From: Gammaproteobacteria bacterium
Lineage (GTDB): Bacteria > Pseudomonadota > Gammaproteobacteria > Pseudomonadales > Azotimanducaceae
Direction: 5' to 3'
DNA: 64,000 bases
Assembly (NCBI GenBank): GCA_009840545.1
Contig: VXNM01000010.1
Coordinates: 248,001 to 312,000, forward strand
Positions 21,801 through 29,284 of this stretch are shown here, piece after piece. The notes beneath the pieces were generated by a model, which saw only the letters and a program-made list of their open reading frames with translations, was not told the origin of the DNA and ran no database searches. Position numbers and translations under genes: made by a program. Numbering within the stretch: the first letter of the stretch is position 1; each line of letters begins with the position of its first letter.

Positions 21801-21839
21801 AATTGCGCCAAATGCTAAAGCTTGAATCTTAGAAATCAT
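15843..21839 (-). CDS. Bacterial alpha-2-macroglobulin family protein, copy 3 (promoter-proximal)
   Basis: I start this 1998-residue protein at the ATG at 21839 rather than the longer open frame from 21911, because it begins a clean signal peptide (MISKIQALAFGAILLVCTLV, cleavage near FGNE) that aligns with copies 1 and 2. It has the Ig-like start VVSVTPSGVE, the macroglobulin motif SVWGHTAQGLYRPGQ, the core motif LTEWNIIVVAA near residue 1286 and the thioester motif YPYQCWEQ at Cys1482. The conserved C-terminal VIVDDPVPGFLQPINLRLAK is almost identical to copy 2. It is first in the transcription order; 187 bp separate it from copy 2, enough for a second promoter. Retained thioesters in all copies argue against decay. 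Confidence 0.93.
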   Translation of the reverse strand: MISKIQALAFGAILLVCTLVFGNEQVEELEVVSVTPSGVEVPISRGEVIIEFNKNMVAFGQTDKDLSDVPVEITPELQCTWRWTSPNQLTCTHSDFLKYTTSYVVSIGSSFSALDGSSLVSKRQFSFRTASLGVYGRNTYWRSATRPIFYVSFSQPMRLSTMLQKVHIRDLKTSELLEVRAVNIAGPGMLRWEQNTSNFYLQEESGHWTEASESERENLLQSLKGQGIDRERYSKENVDFATKSWYLEPHSNLDPNTTYDLEVDSDVASIFATEPTTRPMHISRFKVYPDFEFLGLECLDTNGEFKQHLIRNTQASREKFTGCDPDEGITLMFTVPAKPYDVKYRSPLSPRPKDGRNLARARYYSSKNGTLVRISRTELTGNNKQFATDDDLHKVRLGYELQGDTAYELRVGFGLLSDVFGRRLRSNSTVKFRTGHMKPKLQIEPAWLVLNTDSDGKLPIDVANVQELRVRLATQRNSKRGWSVTNKKERLKLAANQVVSTTLGIGEWLSSRTGQFALALEPTALEKHGSDPEVSCIFGQVTPYHVHARIGQTSSVAWVTNLETGQVVPDASVALIETDDSSSTVLAEVPTNKWGIASLPGKAIFSIGSPDRALSTPSDVFDDLDCQTPFAANHTLWVDGPQGSSALPLAFSLGSPSRSRSQGSPHLSVWGHTAQGLYRPGQVIQYKIFVREQTDEGLRVDKNRRFRLVVTKRYDNVAYHENDIELSQFGTFHGEFTVPETILGNEGTLRFLVMVDNGESLASMLDAEDGSLNYDDIQHWEAFEVDVLDFDPATIRVEHSLGKEVFELGDMLDVTGRVDLISGGPFSNAPFLIETRLLSESFVSEHLETEGYTFVTSSRDRHRWTLNDFETESGATDAGGILKASLELEVIDVHYGSIHVSLGVQEDGGNVIWDSASAKYRSTDRFVGIRFNGEQPRIDESVSVDTVVVNPEGVPTNDRRVVIKFVRIDSSDIQDARQEILVHSCELSVENTSRACTMTPTRQGSYRAIATIETSDGRIQEASKRIYVQGRAREIAAREQDYVHFVNNHELEDRLFQAGEFASLVVEHSVPGSMALVTVERLGILDQWVTELEGTHDVIDIPIRQDYAPIVRVMVTVATANSVNKPGTLVAESDQQTFPNSWRRAVRLRVKDPTRQLNVQVSTDKEIYEPGEFVRVSVNVNQDSRTETRTPPATELAVAVVDQGVLEVSERGIDHFDPIQGLLETMDIDVEGYWLLREGNWVISGSYIAREGFDQGPRSNKDLTSLWMPNVETDDDGEATFEFKIGDRLTEWNIIVVAASTTEHFGLGQKSIKTNLGVEVRPVLPNLVTDGDAFDASFSVLNRTDSKRVVSVEIEAQGDVEPYLHSESISLEPFERRLVSARTLARLSHEKDAQRGKVRFLATASAGKDSDALEQEVPVHPRRPYFVSSLYGTSTKKTVSEPIEFPQDITDGTGYLEVQVTPSLIGTVEDRVAQVRDYPYQCWEQKLSSAIVAAQYSRLKQHMNVDWESAGQYIEGVLQSAVEYQSPNLGGFGYWMGESSHSDLYLSAYTALAFRWLMDAGYQVPEKVMQKLLEYLEEYTVYRIPDYLSRNKSVVPSMRLMLVNALVQHGKGDLDLVKKLYEENQNPNLFSIAQTLEAAISLEAPKEFVSPLVTRLTSSIGVSGDSALIHHGAVNGRNFMLSSTLKTTCSAISAFVSGRNRGKELISDEKLAELVRGVLFEWNHQKLKTNPHQSSFCLGAIAEYAEAMETVEDDFAVDVKLILEGQSSQSQFEQPTQMNGSNRSFTFSTSLKPEFVGLPGDLELQQAGDSRFYYKATLQYEPTEVQTEGENFGIDISKTYWIMHEDQWVELEDSHQLRRGDVVRVELYLDIRDQRDFVIVDDPVPGFLQPINLRLAKTNRRELRLAERDRTPLPTKILDLDDIYALGTSRWGFYNREIGNHSVRFASDFLPTGQYRLNWAGRVISTGEFLARPAHAEAMYSPEVYGNSRSRRIHVSLN

Positions 21840-21981
21840 TTGAAACACTGGACTGCAGAACTGAAGTTGGACCTTGGTTGAATGTAGCACAAAACAGGTG
21901 TCCGAAATCAAGAATCAACTGAGTTTGGAGACGCATTCCAAATCAACCTCCTATGTAGTTCGGATTGAGTCTCGTTGGCTG

Positions 21982-22506
21982 TTATGTTCCCTCGGTCTCT
22001 CGCCATATCCAAGGGGCAGTAGGCTCTATTTCGCGCCACAAACCAAGTTTTCGATCCTTGGCATATTCCTCGGCCAAATCGAATTCAGCAGCGTCGGAAT
22101 CTTCTTCAACTATCGACCAAGCGTGTCCCTCCATCAACAAGTGAACGTTGAGATTAGATGGCTCGTGGCCTACGACGAAGACTTTTACGAGTTTCCTGCC
22201 TGCTTTGTTGGTTTCCTTAACTTCCAGCACGATAATGCGCGATTCCACGACACTCTCCAAGTACTCCTTGGCTTTTTGAGCATGAAATTGCTTTCGCGGT
22301 ACTACTTCAGGTGCGTCGATGCCCCATAGATCCACTTCGTAGCGTTCCGCAGACTTGCACTCGCCTTCAATCTTTGGACAGAACACAATCGTGTCTCCGT
22401 CGACCACCTCGTGTACAGTACCTTTCATAAAGTCCTCTTCTTCGGAATGTGCCGCAAAAGTCACAAGCATGCAAAGAATTCCGAAAAAAGAAAGTACTGT
22501 TCTCAT
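21982..22506 (-). CDS. Secreted thermonuclease (SNase-like) family protein
   Basis: The 174-residue protein starts at the ATG at 22506, which opens a good signal peptide (MRTVLSFFGILCMLVTFAAH). A TTG at 22518 overlapping the upstream stop would add only four residues. The mature part is an OB-fold nuclease: VHEVVDGDTIVF, then VDLWGIDAPE (metal and catalytic region of staphylococcal nuclease), AGRKLVKVFV (the Gly-Arg turn) and LLMEGHAW. It should cut DNA or RNA with Ca2+ outside the cytoplasm. It is the last gene of a tight run with the ankyrin protein and nucleoside hydrolase. Together these could scavenge nucleic acids: nuclease outside, nucleoside hydrolase inside. Confidence 0.87.
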   Translation of the reverse strand: MRTVLSFFGILCMLVTFAAHSEEEDFMKGTVHEVVDGDTIVFCPKIEGECKSAERYEVDLWGIDAPEVVPRKQFHAQKAKEYLESVVESRIIVLEVKETNKAGRKLVKVFVVGHEPSNLNVHLLMEGHAWSIVEEDSDAAEFDLAEEYAKDRKLGLWREIEPTAPWIWRETEGT

Positions 22507-22514
22507 GTAACGTC

Positions 22515-22973
22515 TCAATCTAGTTGAATCGCGGTGAAGTCGTTCAGAATCTGCCGAACATCTTGAGCAAATGTGTTCTCATCATTAGAGTCATTTCCAC
22601 AGATTTCCAGCGCAAAGTCCACAATGTCTCCCTCTTTGAATCCCAACTTTGCCCTAAAGTTCGCCCCAAACTCCAAAAGCACTCGAGCGACGTCTGTTTC
22701 GCCAGTACTGAGAGCTCCACTGAGAGCTGTTCCATTCTTGCTGTCTCGTCGGGCATCCACGTCAGATCCCGCAATCAGCAGCACTCGTGCGGTCTTGGCC
22801 GCGTTCGGACGGTTTCCTGGGTAGTCGATCAATTTGATGAGCAAGGTGGCATTTGAATCGTCTCGGTACTTCGCCAGATTGGGATGCCTTATTAGGTGTG
22901 CGCGTAGTTCGTGATAGTCACCGGATTCGATCAGTTCCAATGCTCGAACAACTTCGGGGTCAAGTCTATTCAT
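22515..22973 (-). CDS. Small ankyrin-repeat protein
   Basis: The 152-residue protein has about three ankyrin-type helical repeats: LIESGDYHELRAHLIRHPNL near residue 14, then ARVLLIAGSDVDARRDSKNG and ARVLLEFGANFRAKLGFKEG spaced about 35 residues apart. No signal peptide or membrane segment is present. Ankyrin repeats bind other proteins, so a partner-binding role is likely. Its start lies three bases after the nucleoside hydrolase stop and its stop almost touches the nuclease start, so the three form an operon. Whether it contacts the pre-secretory nuclease, for example as an immunity-like partner, is speculation. Confidence 0.78.
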   Translation of the reverse strand: MNRLDPEVVRALELIESGDYHELRAHLIRHPNLAKYRDDSNATLLIKLIDYPGNRPNAAKTARVLLIAGSDVDARRDSKNGTALSGALSTGETDVARVLLEFGANFRAKLGFKEGDIVDFALEICGNDSNDENTFAQDVRQILNDFTAIQLD

Positions 22974-22976
22974 AAC

Positions 22977-23888
22977 TCATGGCGATTTTAGCGAGCCAAC
23001 TACTAGTGAGAGAGCCGTTGCTGCATCGATTTCTTGAGCAACCCAAACGTTTGGCTGCTCGCGCATACGAGTTGTACGTTGGTCACAAACCGTCATGCCT
23101 CTTGTTAGAGTGCCACTCAATTCAACGTGTACCGACAATTCCTCGAAACCAAAGATCGACGGATGAGTTACAGCCAGCACTGCACAAGGATCATGCAACG
23201 CTGCGAAACGTCTTCCGTTTAGAGATTCCATTCTGTCAAGCAGGAATTTCAACATCGGAGTTACAAACTTTGCCAGATCACTATCAATTCCGTGCAACTC
23301 CTTGACTGTCTCATCTGATGTCAGAAACTGATGGGTGAGGTTGAGCCCGCACATGCGGATGTCTGCGCCGGACTCAAAGACGATTGCCGCTGCTTCGGGG
23401 TCAGCATACACATTGAATTCTGCAGTGGGTGTGATGTTTCCATGAGTGGTGCTACCGCCCATCATTGAGATTCCGCGAATTCGTTCGACCCAGTCTGGAT
23501 CGCGTTGAATCGCAGTTGCTAAATTGGTCAATGGTCCTAGTGCTACGATCCAATCTTCGGGAGATGCTTCTTCAAGCAAGAAATCGACACCGCCTTTCTC
23601 TTCTGATACACGGCGTTGTTCAATTCGTACCACACCACCAAGTCCATTAGAGCCGTGAACGTGTTCTGAATGGACCGGCTCGGATTCGAGGGGTTTTGAC
23701 GACCCGCGATAGACAGGTGTGTTGACTTGCAATAACTCTGTGGCAAGTAGTGCATTCCAAGTGGTTGTTGCAACTGGCACATTTCCACTAACCGTAACAA
23801 TACCTTTGACATTGGCGACATGGTGTGCAAGTAATATCGCTACCATGTCATCCACGCCAGGATCACAATCGATAATCAACGATTCCAT
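22977..23888 (-). CDS. Inosine/uridine-preferring nucleoside hydrolase
   Basis: The 303-residue protein begins with the family's Ca2+-binding signature, IIDCDPGVDD at residues 5-14 (DxDPGxDD). HGSNGLGG near residue 79 and GGSTTHGNITPTAEFN near residue 144, which helps form the ribose site, complete the pattern. NPxAxFN-like and late His/Asp elements (LHDPCAVLAVTHP) match the full-length fold, and about 300 residues is the usual size. It hydrolyses the N-glycosidic bond of ribonucleosides to base and ribose in the cytoplasm. It is the first gene of an operon with the ankyrin protein and a secreted nuclease, consistent with nucleoside salvage. Base preference is not readable. Confidence 0.92.
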   Translation of the reverse strand: MESLIIDCDPGVDDMVAILLAHHVANVKGIVTVSGNVPVATTTWNALLATELLQVNTPVYRGSSKPLESEPVHSEHVHGSNGLGGVVRIEQRRVSEEKGGVDFLLEEASPEDWIVALGPLTNLATAIQRDPDWVERIRGISMMGGSTTHGNITPTAEFNVYADPEAAAIVFESGADIRMCGLNLTHQFLTSDETVKELHGIDSDLAKFVTPMLKFLLDRMESLNGRRFAALHDPCAVLAVTHPSIFGFEELSVHVELSGTLTRGMTVCDQRTTRMREQPNVWVAQEIDAATALSLVVGSLKSP

Positions 23889-23977
23889 CTTCGGGCTTTA
23901 GATCAAGACGAATGAAGTGGAAGCCATACTACTAGGTGAGTTCTCACTTATAAGCAAACAATAACGAGGCAACAGAC

Positions 23978-24643
23978 ATGTCGAGTCGGACTCTTTCTTT
24001 AAACGAGAACATCTACGAGTACCTCCTTCAAAACATCCGACCAGAATCCGATGCAATGCGAGAACTTCGCGAAGTCACACATGCAAAGCTAAGAATGCAT
24101 GTAATGCAGGTTTCTCCAGAACAGGCAGCCTTCATGGCTCTGCTCTGCCGCCTGATGAACGCAAAGAAAACAATTGAAGTCGGAACTTTCACTGGCTATA
24201 GCGCACTTGCGGTTGCGGAAGTTTTACCAGAAGGTGGAACAGTTGTTGCTTGTGACATTTCAAAGGAATGGACCGACATTGGAAGAGAGTATTGGGAACA
24301 GGCAGGTGTTGCGGACAAGATTGATCTTCGACTTGGACCGGCAGGAGATACGCTCGACGGATTGATTTCCAATGGATTACAACGATCGTTTGATTTTGCA
24401 TTTATCGACGCGGACAAGTCGAATTACGACGACTACTATGAGAAATGCCTCGTTCTTCTACGTCAAGGAGGTACGATCGCGATTGACAACGTTCTTTGGG
24501 GAGGACGCACAGCTGATCCATCAGTAATCGACATTGACACTGTAGCTTTGCGTGAGTTGAATAAGAAAATCTCATTCGATGAAAGGGTCTTCTCCACTAT
24601 GCTCCCGATTGGTGATGGTTTGACATTGGCACAAAAGCTGTAG
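23978..24643 (+). CDS. Class I SAM-dependent O-methyltransferase (caffeoyl-CoA/catechol O-methyltransferase family)
   Basis: The 221-residue protein is a full-length methyltransferase of the O-methyltransferase 3 family. SAM motif I is IEVGTFTGYSALAVAEVLP at about residue 66. The acidic ribose-binding residue follows in VVACDISKEW, and DFAFIDADKSNYDDYY near residue 133 supplies metal-binding Asp residues, with the third metal ligand region in IAIDNVLWGG. It transfers a methyl group to a hydroxyl, usually of a catechol, using a divalent metal. It is divergent from the nucleoside hydrolase operon with 89 bp between starts. The gene stands alone; the substrate is unknown. Confidence 0.9.
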   Translation: MSSRTLSLNENIYEYLLQNIRPESDAMRELREVTHAKLRMHVMQVSPEQAAFMALLCRLMNAKKTIEVGTFTGYSALAVAEVLPEGGTVVACDISKEWTDIGREYWEQAGVADKIDLRLGPAGDTLDGLISNGLQRSFDFAFIDADKSNYDDYYEKCLVLLRQGGTIAIDNVLWGGRTADPSVIDIDTVALRELNKKISFDERVFSTMLPIGDGLTLAQKL

Positions 24644-24819
24644 TAAGAGTGATCGGTCTGCAGCCGGTGTAGATTGCAGGTCTATGAGCCACAGAAAGCG
24701 TTGATTGTCAACAAAAAATCTCGACACTCGACGAATTGAAATAGCCTTGACAAAAAAGAGACTCCATTGCAACAAATCATCTACCGTGTATCTCGCTGAA
24801 TGATCTATTGTCGAAAACA

Positions 24820-25797
24820 ATGCCTGAGAAAACATACAAAATCCAGCGCGTTCTAGTCGGCGCAACCGTAGTTCTCGCATTCTGCGTGGTGGTCGTCGGT
24901 GCATACACTCGTTTAGTGGATGCAGGTCTTGGGTGCCCAGACTGGCCGGGATGCTACGGAATGTTCACCGTGCCCGAAACCGAGTCGGAAACATCTCGAG
25001 CTGAGCAGCTCTACCCTGAATTTCCCGTGGATCAAGCAAAGGCGTGGACCGAAATGTTCCACCGCTACATAGCGACTTTTCTGGGAATTGTGGTGATCGG
25101 AATAGTTGTCGTTGCGTGGAGGGGCAAAATGCCACCTACTCTTCCCGTCACGCTGCTTGCTCTCGTAATCGTGCAGGGAGCGTTTGGGGCCTGGACGGTA
25201 ACGTTGAAGCTCTGGCCCCAAGTAGTTACTGCGCACTTGCTCGGTGGCTTCTGTACATTGGCTCTTCTTTGGTTCTATTTCTTGAAACTAGATGGTGTAA
25301 CTATTCCAACGGTGAGTCCAAGATTGCGTACTCACTTGTGGGTCTTTTTTGCTTTTGTTGTTCTGCAAGTCGCACTCGGCGGATGGACTAGTTCGAACTA
25401 CGCCGCTCTAGCATGTCCCGAATTTCCGTATTGTCATGGGACTTTGTTTCCTACCGCAGACTTCCTCGCGGGGTTCAATATCTTTCAAGACATTGGTCCG
25501 AACTACCTTGGAGGGGAACTATCCAATGACGCCCGAATAGCTATACAAATGGCACACCGGTGGGGGGCATACCTGGTAATGTTTATTGGTTTAGCACTGC
25601 TATTTCGTCTGGATCTGATCCCAAGAACAATTCTCGGTGCAATTCTTGTGACTCAGTTCTGCTTAGGGGTCTTAAACGTCGTACTTTCACTGCCCTTGGT
25701 ACTAGCGGTACTTCACAATGCTGGGGCCGCAATCTTGCTACTCATTGTCGTAACTTTCTTGGTCGGTGCGAAACCAAGTCGTACAAACAATGCTTGA
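24820..25797 (+). CDS. ctaA: Heme A synthase, COX15/CtaA family
   Basis: The 325-residue membrane protein has about eight transmembrane helices and the four His residues expected for heme binding: FHRYIATFLG, TAHLLGG, MAHRWGAYLV and LHNAGAAILL. Two extracytoplasmic Cys pairs (CPDWPGC near residue 48 and CPEFPYC near residue 199) match the disulfides of CtaA loops. The reaction is oxidation of the heme O methyl group to heme A for an aa3-type cytochrome oxidase, in the inner membrane. I start at the ATG at 24820; an in-frame TTG at 24808 is possible. Neither the heme O synthase gene ctaB nor oxidase genes are within the window, so the gene is away from its usual partners. Confidence 0.9.
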   Translation: MPEKTYKIQRVLVGATVVLAFCVVVVGAYTRLVDAGLGCPDWPGCYGMFTVPETESETSRAEQLYPEFPVDQAKAWTEMFHRYIATFLGIVVIGIVVVAWRGKMPPTLPVTLLALVIVQGAFGAWTVTLKLWPQVVTAHLLGGFCTLALLWFYFLKLDGVTIPTVSPRLRTHLWVFFAFVVLQVALGGWTSSNYAALACPEFPYCHGTLFPTADFLAGFNIFQDIGPNYLGGELSNDARIAIQMAHRWGAYLVMFIGLALLFRLDLIPRTILGAILVTQFCLGVLNVVLSLPLVLAVLHNAGAAILLLIVVTFLVGAKPSRTNNA

Positions 25798-25975
25798 ATT
25801 GTGCTGCAGCGGTAGGAAAGGGCTACACAAATTGGGAGAAATTTCCTTCGAGTTGTTTCAAATCGAGGCCGTGAGACAGAATTCTGAAGTAATTAGTATG
25901 GTCCAGCGTGGTGGCTCTAGTTTTGTGTCCAGACCGACCGCCACCGTTCTGAGTTCATCGGATATCCCGACATAA

Positions 25976-26611
25976 ATGGCCACCAAAGACTCTTCTAAAG
26001 AACGTCCGAACCTCTATATTGCTCCACGTTCTCGACTAACCAATGAGACCGGTTCAAGCTTGGATTGGGAGGAGTTTTCAAAGCGATGTGCAGAGAAGAT
26101 GGTGCGGTGGCGCACCATGGCTCTCCTTGTAATCCACTGTACGTATTGGATCGTTAATTGCGCACTGCTCTTGACTGTTCAGATCTTGATTGGTGATGGA
26201 ATGATAGTTCATCTTCATCCGACCGGTCTTACTCTATTGATCTTGGGGTATGTAGCTTCCTTCGCGCTCGCGTTCGTAGGGAGTAAGTTGTTCGTGTTTT
26301 ACTACTTTCGCTATAGAAACTTCGAGAATTTCGTAACCATGATGGAGAAAAGAATGAATCATATATCTGAGCGACGACCTTTGGTATTTACACTGTTATT
26401 CGTTTTTGTAGCTTCTACCTTCAGTATGTCTAGTCTTATGTTGATGGCTGACTTCCCGCCATACTTGCTTCTCTCGACCCTTGTGGCTTTTCCGGTGGTT
26501 TTCGCGCTGTGCTTCCCGATGTGCAAAGCGGTCATTCGCAACAACTCAAGACTGCTACAGGCCATGGATCCAGCCAATCAAGAAACCTCCGCTTCAGGTG
26601 CTAGCACTTAA
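25976..26611 (+). CDS. Hypothetical four-helix inner-membrane protein
   Basis: I do not recognise this 211-residue protein. It has a hydrophilic N-terminus of about 48 residues, four predicted membrane segments in two pairs (about residues 48-72, 82-106, 134-154 and 160-180), a basic cytoplasmic loop between pairs (YRNFENFVTMMEKRMN...) and a short polar tail. The two hairpins with a charged linker resemble small membrane proteins of unknown function common in proteobacteria. The 178 bp upstream hold no recognisable gene; the ATG follows a purine-poor leader, so the start is uncertain. It has no operon partner: the next feature downstream is a tRNA-like sequence. Confidence 0.6.
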   Translation: MATKDSSKERPNLYIAPRSRLTNETGSSLDWEEFSKRCAEKMVRWRTMALLVIHCTYWIVNCALLLTVQILIGDGMIVHLHPTGLTLLILGYVASFALAFVGSKLFVFYYFRYRNFENFVTMMEKRMNHISERRPLVFTLLFVFVASTFSMSSLMLMADFPPYLLLSTLVAFPVVFALCFPMCKAVIRNNSRLLQAMDPANQETSASGAST

Positions 26612-26781
26612 GCGCAAAGACTAAAAGCTCTTTCAAAAACAAAGCCACCTCCATTGGCCACTCGTGTCCCAACGCCACCTGAATCCTATACGCCAATCTC
26701 TCGCCAGTGCTGGAAGTGGTCTGCCGATATAGAGGCTGCTGTAGTAGATATATAGCGTGAAACGAATTGTGCTATATGCTT

Positions 26782-26858
26782 GCGCCCGGAGCTCAGCTGG
26801 ACAGAGCTTTGGCCGTCGGAGTCAAAGGCCACAAGTTCGAATCCTGTCGGGCGCGCCA
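26782..26858 (+). tRNA. tRNA-Arg-like gene (anticodon TCG) with altered invariant bases
   Basis: The 77-base sequence folds as a cloverleaf: acceptor 26782-26788 pairs perfectly with 26848-26854 (GCGCCCG/CGGGCGC), followed by discriminator G and an encoded CCA. The D stem is GCTC/GAGC, the anticodon stem TTGGC/GTCAA contains one G-U, and the T loop is TTCGAAT. The body matches the usual bacterial tRNA-Arg pattern. By alignment the loop reads CGTCGGA, giving anticodon TCG, but position 33 is G instead of the near-universal T, position 8 is G instead of T, and the T stem has an A-C mismatch. It may be a functional oddity, a decaying copy or an assembly error. I see no adjacent integrase. Confidence 0.7.
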
Positions 26859-26900
26859 CCGACACAAGGTGCAAGCCTGCGACCAATCCTCCAACCAAAT

Positions 26901-29171
26901 CTAAGGAGACGCAAGATCGATTGTTAACTCAGTATCTCCAACAACCACCGCTTCGTAACGTACCGGTTCACTTTCCTCATTACTTGAACTAATACCAATT
27001 TCACGCTCGTCTCCTATTTCGATCCAATACTCGCCGTCACTGAGTCCGCGAATTTCAAACGATCCGTCGTCGAGAAGGTCGCCCCAGCCAGAAATGGATC
27101 CCTTCTCCTTCCCAATTGCGCGTATTTGAGAATTTCGGTCGCGAGAGATGAAAGACGTCACTTTGCCGTGGAGTCTCGAGTTGCCCTCAAAGGCTATTTC
27201 CACAAACGCCTCTTCAATGTCTTTGGACAATTCGAACGACTGTTCCAATTGTCGATTCATTGATGTTTGGACTCTGACTGTGAATAAACCCGTACCTATT
27301 CCTTCTAGTGCAAAACTTCCGTTTGAAACTACCCCTGTGGCTTGAACTAAGTTGTTGCCAGAAAGCACCGTGACAAAGGGATCTTCTGCACGCTTAAGAC
27401 CAGTTATCGTTCCTCTGAGTCTTCCAGATGGATCAACAACCAAAACTACTTCTTCAGTTTGGCCTTCAGCGAGATTGACATCAACGGTTTTGGATCGTCC
27501 CTGAGAGGAGACCGCCCAGACTTTGTAGGTTCCGGGATATGCGAGATACTCATAGCCACCGTCGCGCATAGGACGAATAGCTGGGTACCTTGATTCCTCC
27601 ACATGATAGATTACGACGTCTCCTCTTATTGGTTCTCCACTTGCAGTCTGAATTCGAGCGACGATTTTTGTATTTTGAGCATCTCGTGCTGTCAATCCAA
27701 TTTCAAATCTCGAGACATGGGGATCGAAAACAATTTCCTCCGATTTATAACCGTGTGCTTCTACTTTTAGATATGACTCGTCCAACGGCACAGGCCCAAT
27801 CGAGAATTCTCCTTCCACATCACTCCTAGTTCTAACTCCGCTCTCAAAGCGCGAAATCAAGGAATGCTCGCCGAGTGGACCGTTGTCTTCTAGATGATGT
27901 CTTACCCAACTCTCAAGTAGTACTCCCTCAACGGGTTGCCGACTTTGCAGGTCGTATACCTGTCCAGACATGTATGTACCGGGATCTAATTCGACGATTC
28001 CCAGGTCATATAGGTCCAGCGAATCCAGTTTGAGATCCTTCTTGAAGTATGGGACGTACTTTGGCGCGAAAATGACTATCCCCCATGCTGCTGGATCGAT
28101 TTGCGCAGAGATTCGCCCGCTCGCATCCGCGTGTTCGATTTCGCTCGTCACTCGACCACGCACTCTTAATGTGAATTGTTCTATTGGCACACCTGTCTTT
28201 GCGTCTACTACTGTTCCCAAGACTTCCACCAGATCGGAAAGCACTAAAGTGACATCGTGATTTTCCGAAAACACCTTTACGTCATTCGTAGCGCGACCGT
28301 CTGTGTGTGAGGCAGACACCTTCAATCCTTGTCCGCTGACAAAGGGTCCCAATTGGAAAGCACCTTTAGAGTCGCTCGTGGTACTAAAGCTATTCTTACG
28401 ATGGAATTCGAGGTATCCTCGGGCATTGCCCATTTCCGCACCCAAAACGAGGTTCCCAGATGTGTCTTTCCACATCGGAGGATCGAGGAATGAATTTACT
28501 GTGGCACCATCCACTGCCTCACCAGACTGGTCGACAACGAGACCTTTCAAGTGATACGCATCCGCTAGAACCAAATCTTGCTGATTGTCCTCCCCATCCT
28601 TGATTTGAATGAAGAATGACTCCTTTGGCACATACGTTAGCGCAACATGAACCTCGTAACTACTCTCAACAAGTCCGCCAATTGAAAATGTGCCATCCTC
28701 ATTGGTTGTCCACTCCAACTCTGCTTCGCTGGGAATTTGAATGGAAGTTCCATCCAGTCGCCGAACCTTGAATAGGGCATCGGGCACTGCTATCCCATCC
28801 GTAGACAAAACTAGACCGCTAAACACTTGACCTCTCTCGAATTCGAGAGTGATTTCAGAATTAGGTAACCTTTGTGTTATTCGAGTAGTAATGGGTACAG
28901 AGTTCTTCCGCAACGCTATAAGGGTGATTTCTTCCTTGGTATCTGGAATTTCCAGGGAGAATTGCTTAGTAGCTACCGAAGTCCAACTCCAAGCCTCAAT
29001 TCCTTGCTCCACGCGACCGACAAACACACCCAACCAAGCCACTTCGTCATCTGTATGATCAGACACAATTCGACCTTTGATGGTGGACGTTTCCTCGCCG
29101 CACAAAGGCAAGGCACCAGCCACCAAACACGAAAATATCATGTGGATTAGTGGCTGTGAAATATGCTTCAT
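26901..29171 (-). CDS. Secreted multidomain protein with carboxypeptidase-regulatory-like / SpaA-like beta repeats
   Basis: The 756-residue protein begins at the ATG at 29171 with a signal peptide (MKHISQPLIHMIFSCLVAG..., cleavage near LCGEE). The rest is a string of roughly eight small beta-sandwich units with recurring cores such as GLVVDQSGEAVDGATVNSF, GTVVDAKTGVPIEQFTL, GQVYDLQSRQPVEGVLL and ARIQTASGEPIRGDVVI, each followed by a Gly-x-Phe-x-(I/L)-G-P/G-L strand (for example GTFSIGGL, GEFSIGPV). This is the transthyretin-like fold of carboxypeptidase regulatory-like domains. No enzymatic domain is visible, so it is probably an extracellular or periplasmic structural or binding protein. It is convergent with the tRNA and follows the DUF433 gene after 113 bp. 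Confidence 0.75.
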   Translation of the reverse strand: MKHISQPLIHMIFSCLVAGALPLCGEETSTIKGRIVSDHTDDEVAWLGVFVGRVEQGIEAWSWTSVATKQFSLEIPDTKEEITLIALRKNSVPITTRITQRLPNSEITLEFERGQVFSGLVLSTDGIAVPDALFKVRRLDGTSIQIPSEAELEWTTNEDGTFSIGGLVESSYEVHVALTYVPKESFFIQIKDGEDNQQDLVLADAYHLKGLVVDQSGEAVDGATVNSFLDPPMWKDTSGNLVLGAEMGNARGYLEFHRKNSFSTTSDSKGAFQLGPFVSGQGLKVSASHTDGRATNDVKVFSENHDVTLVLSDLVEVLGTVVDAKTGVPIEQFTLRVRGRVTSEIEHADASGRISAQIDPAAWGIVIFAPKYVPYFKKDLKLDSLDLYDLGIVELDPGTYMSGQVYDLQSRQPVEGVLLESWVRHHLEDNGPLGEHSLISRFESGVRTRSDVEGEFSIGPVPLDESYLKVEAHGYKSEEIVFDPHVSRFEIGLTARDAQNTKIVARIQTASGEPIRGDVVIYHVEESRYPAIRPMRDGGYEYLAYPGTYKVWAVSSQGRSKTVDVNLAEGQTEEVVLVVDPSGRLRGTITGLKRAEDPFVTVLSGNNLVQATGVVSNGSFALEGIGTGLFTVRVQTSMNRQLEQSFELSKDIEEAFVEIAFEGNSRLHGKVTSFISRDRNSQIRAIGKEKGSISGWGDLLDDGSFEIRGLSDGEYWIEIGDEREIGISSSNEESEPVRYEAVVVGDTELTIDLASP

Positions 29172-29284
29172 TGGAGATCGGCTCGAACTGCTACTCACAC
29201 AAGAAAATTCAATCACATTGTGTGCCGATTGAAGAAAGCGGCAATAGGCAACAGGAGTTTCTCGATCAAACAGATTCCCAGATG

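Noticed and set aside
25766-25975. Small open frame between CtaA and the membrane protein
   Set aside because: It overlaps the end of ctaA in another frame, has no recognisable features and its composition looks random.
26740-26858. Integration site at the tRNA-Arg-like gene
   Set aside because: I found no repeated 3' tRNA segment or integrase on either side within the window.
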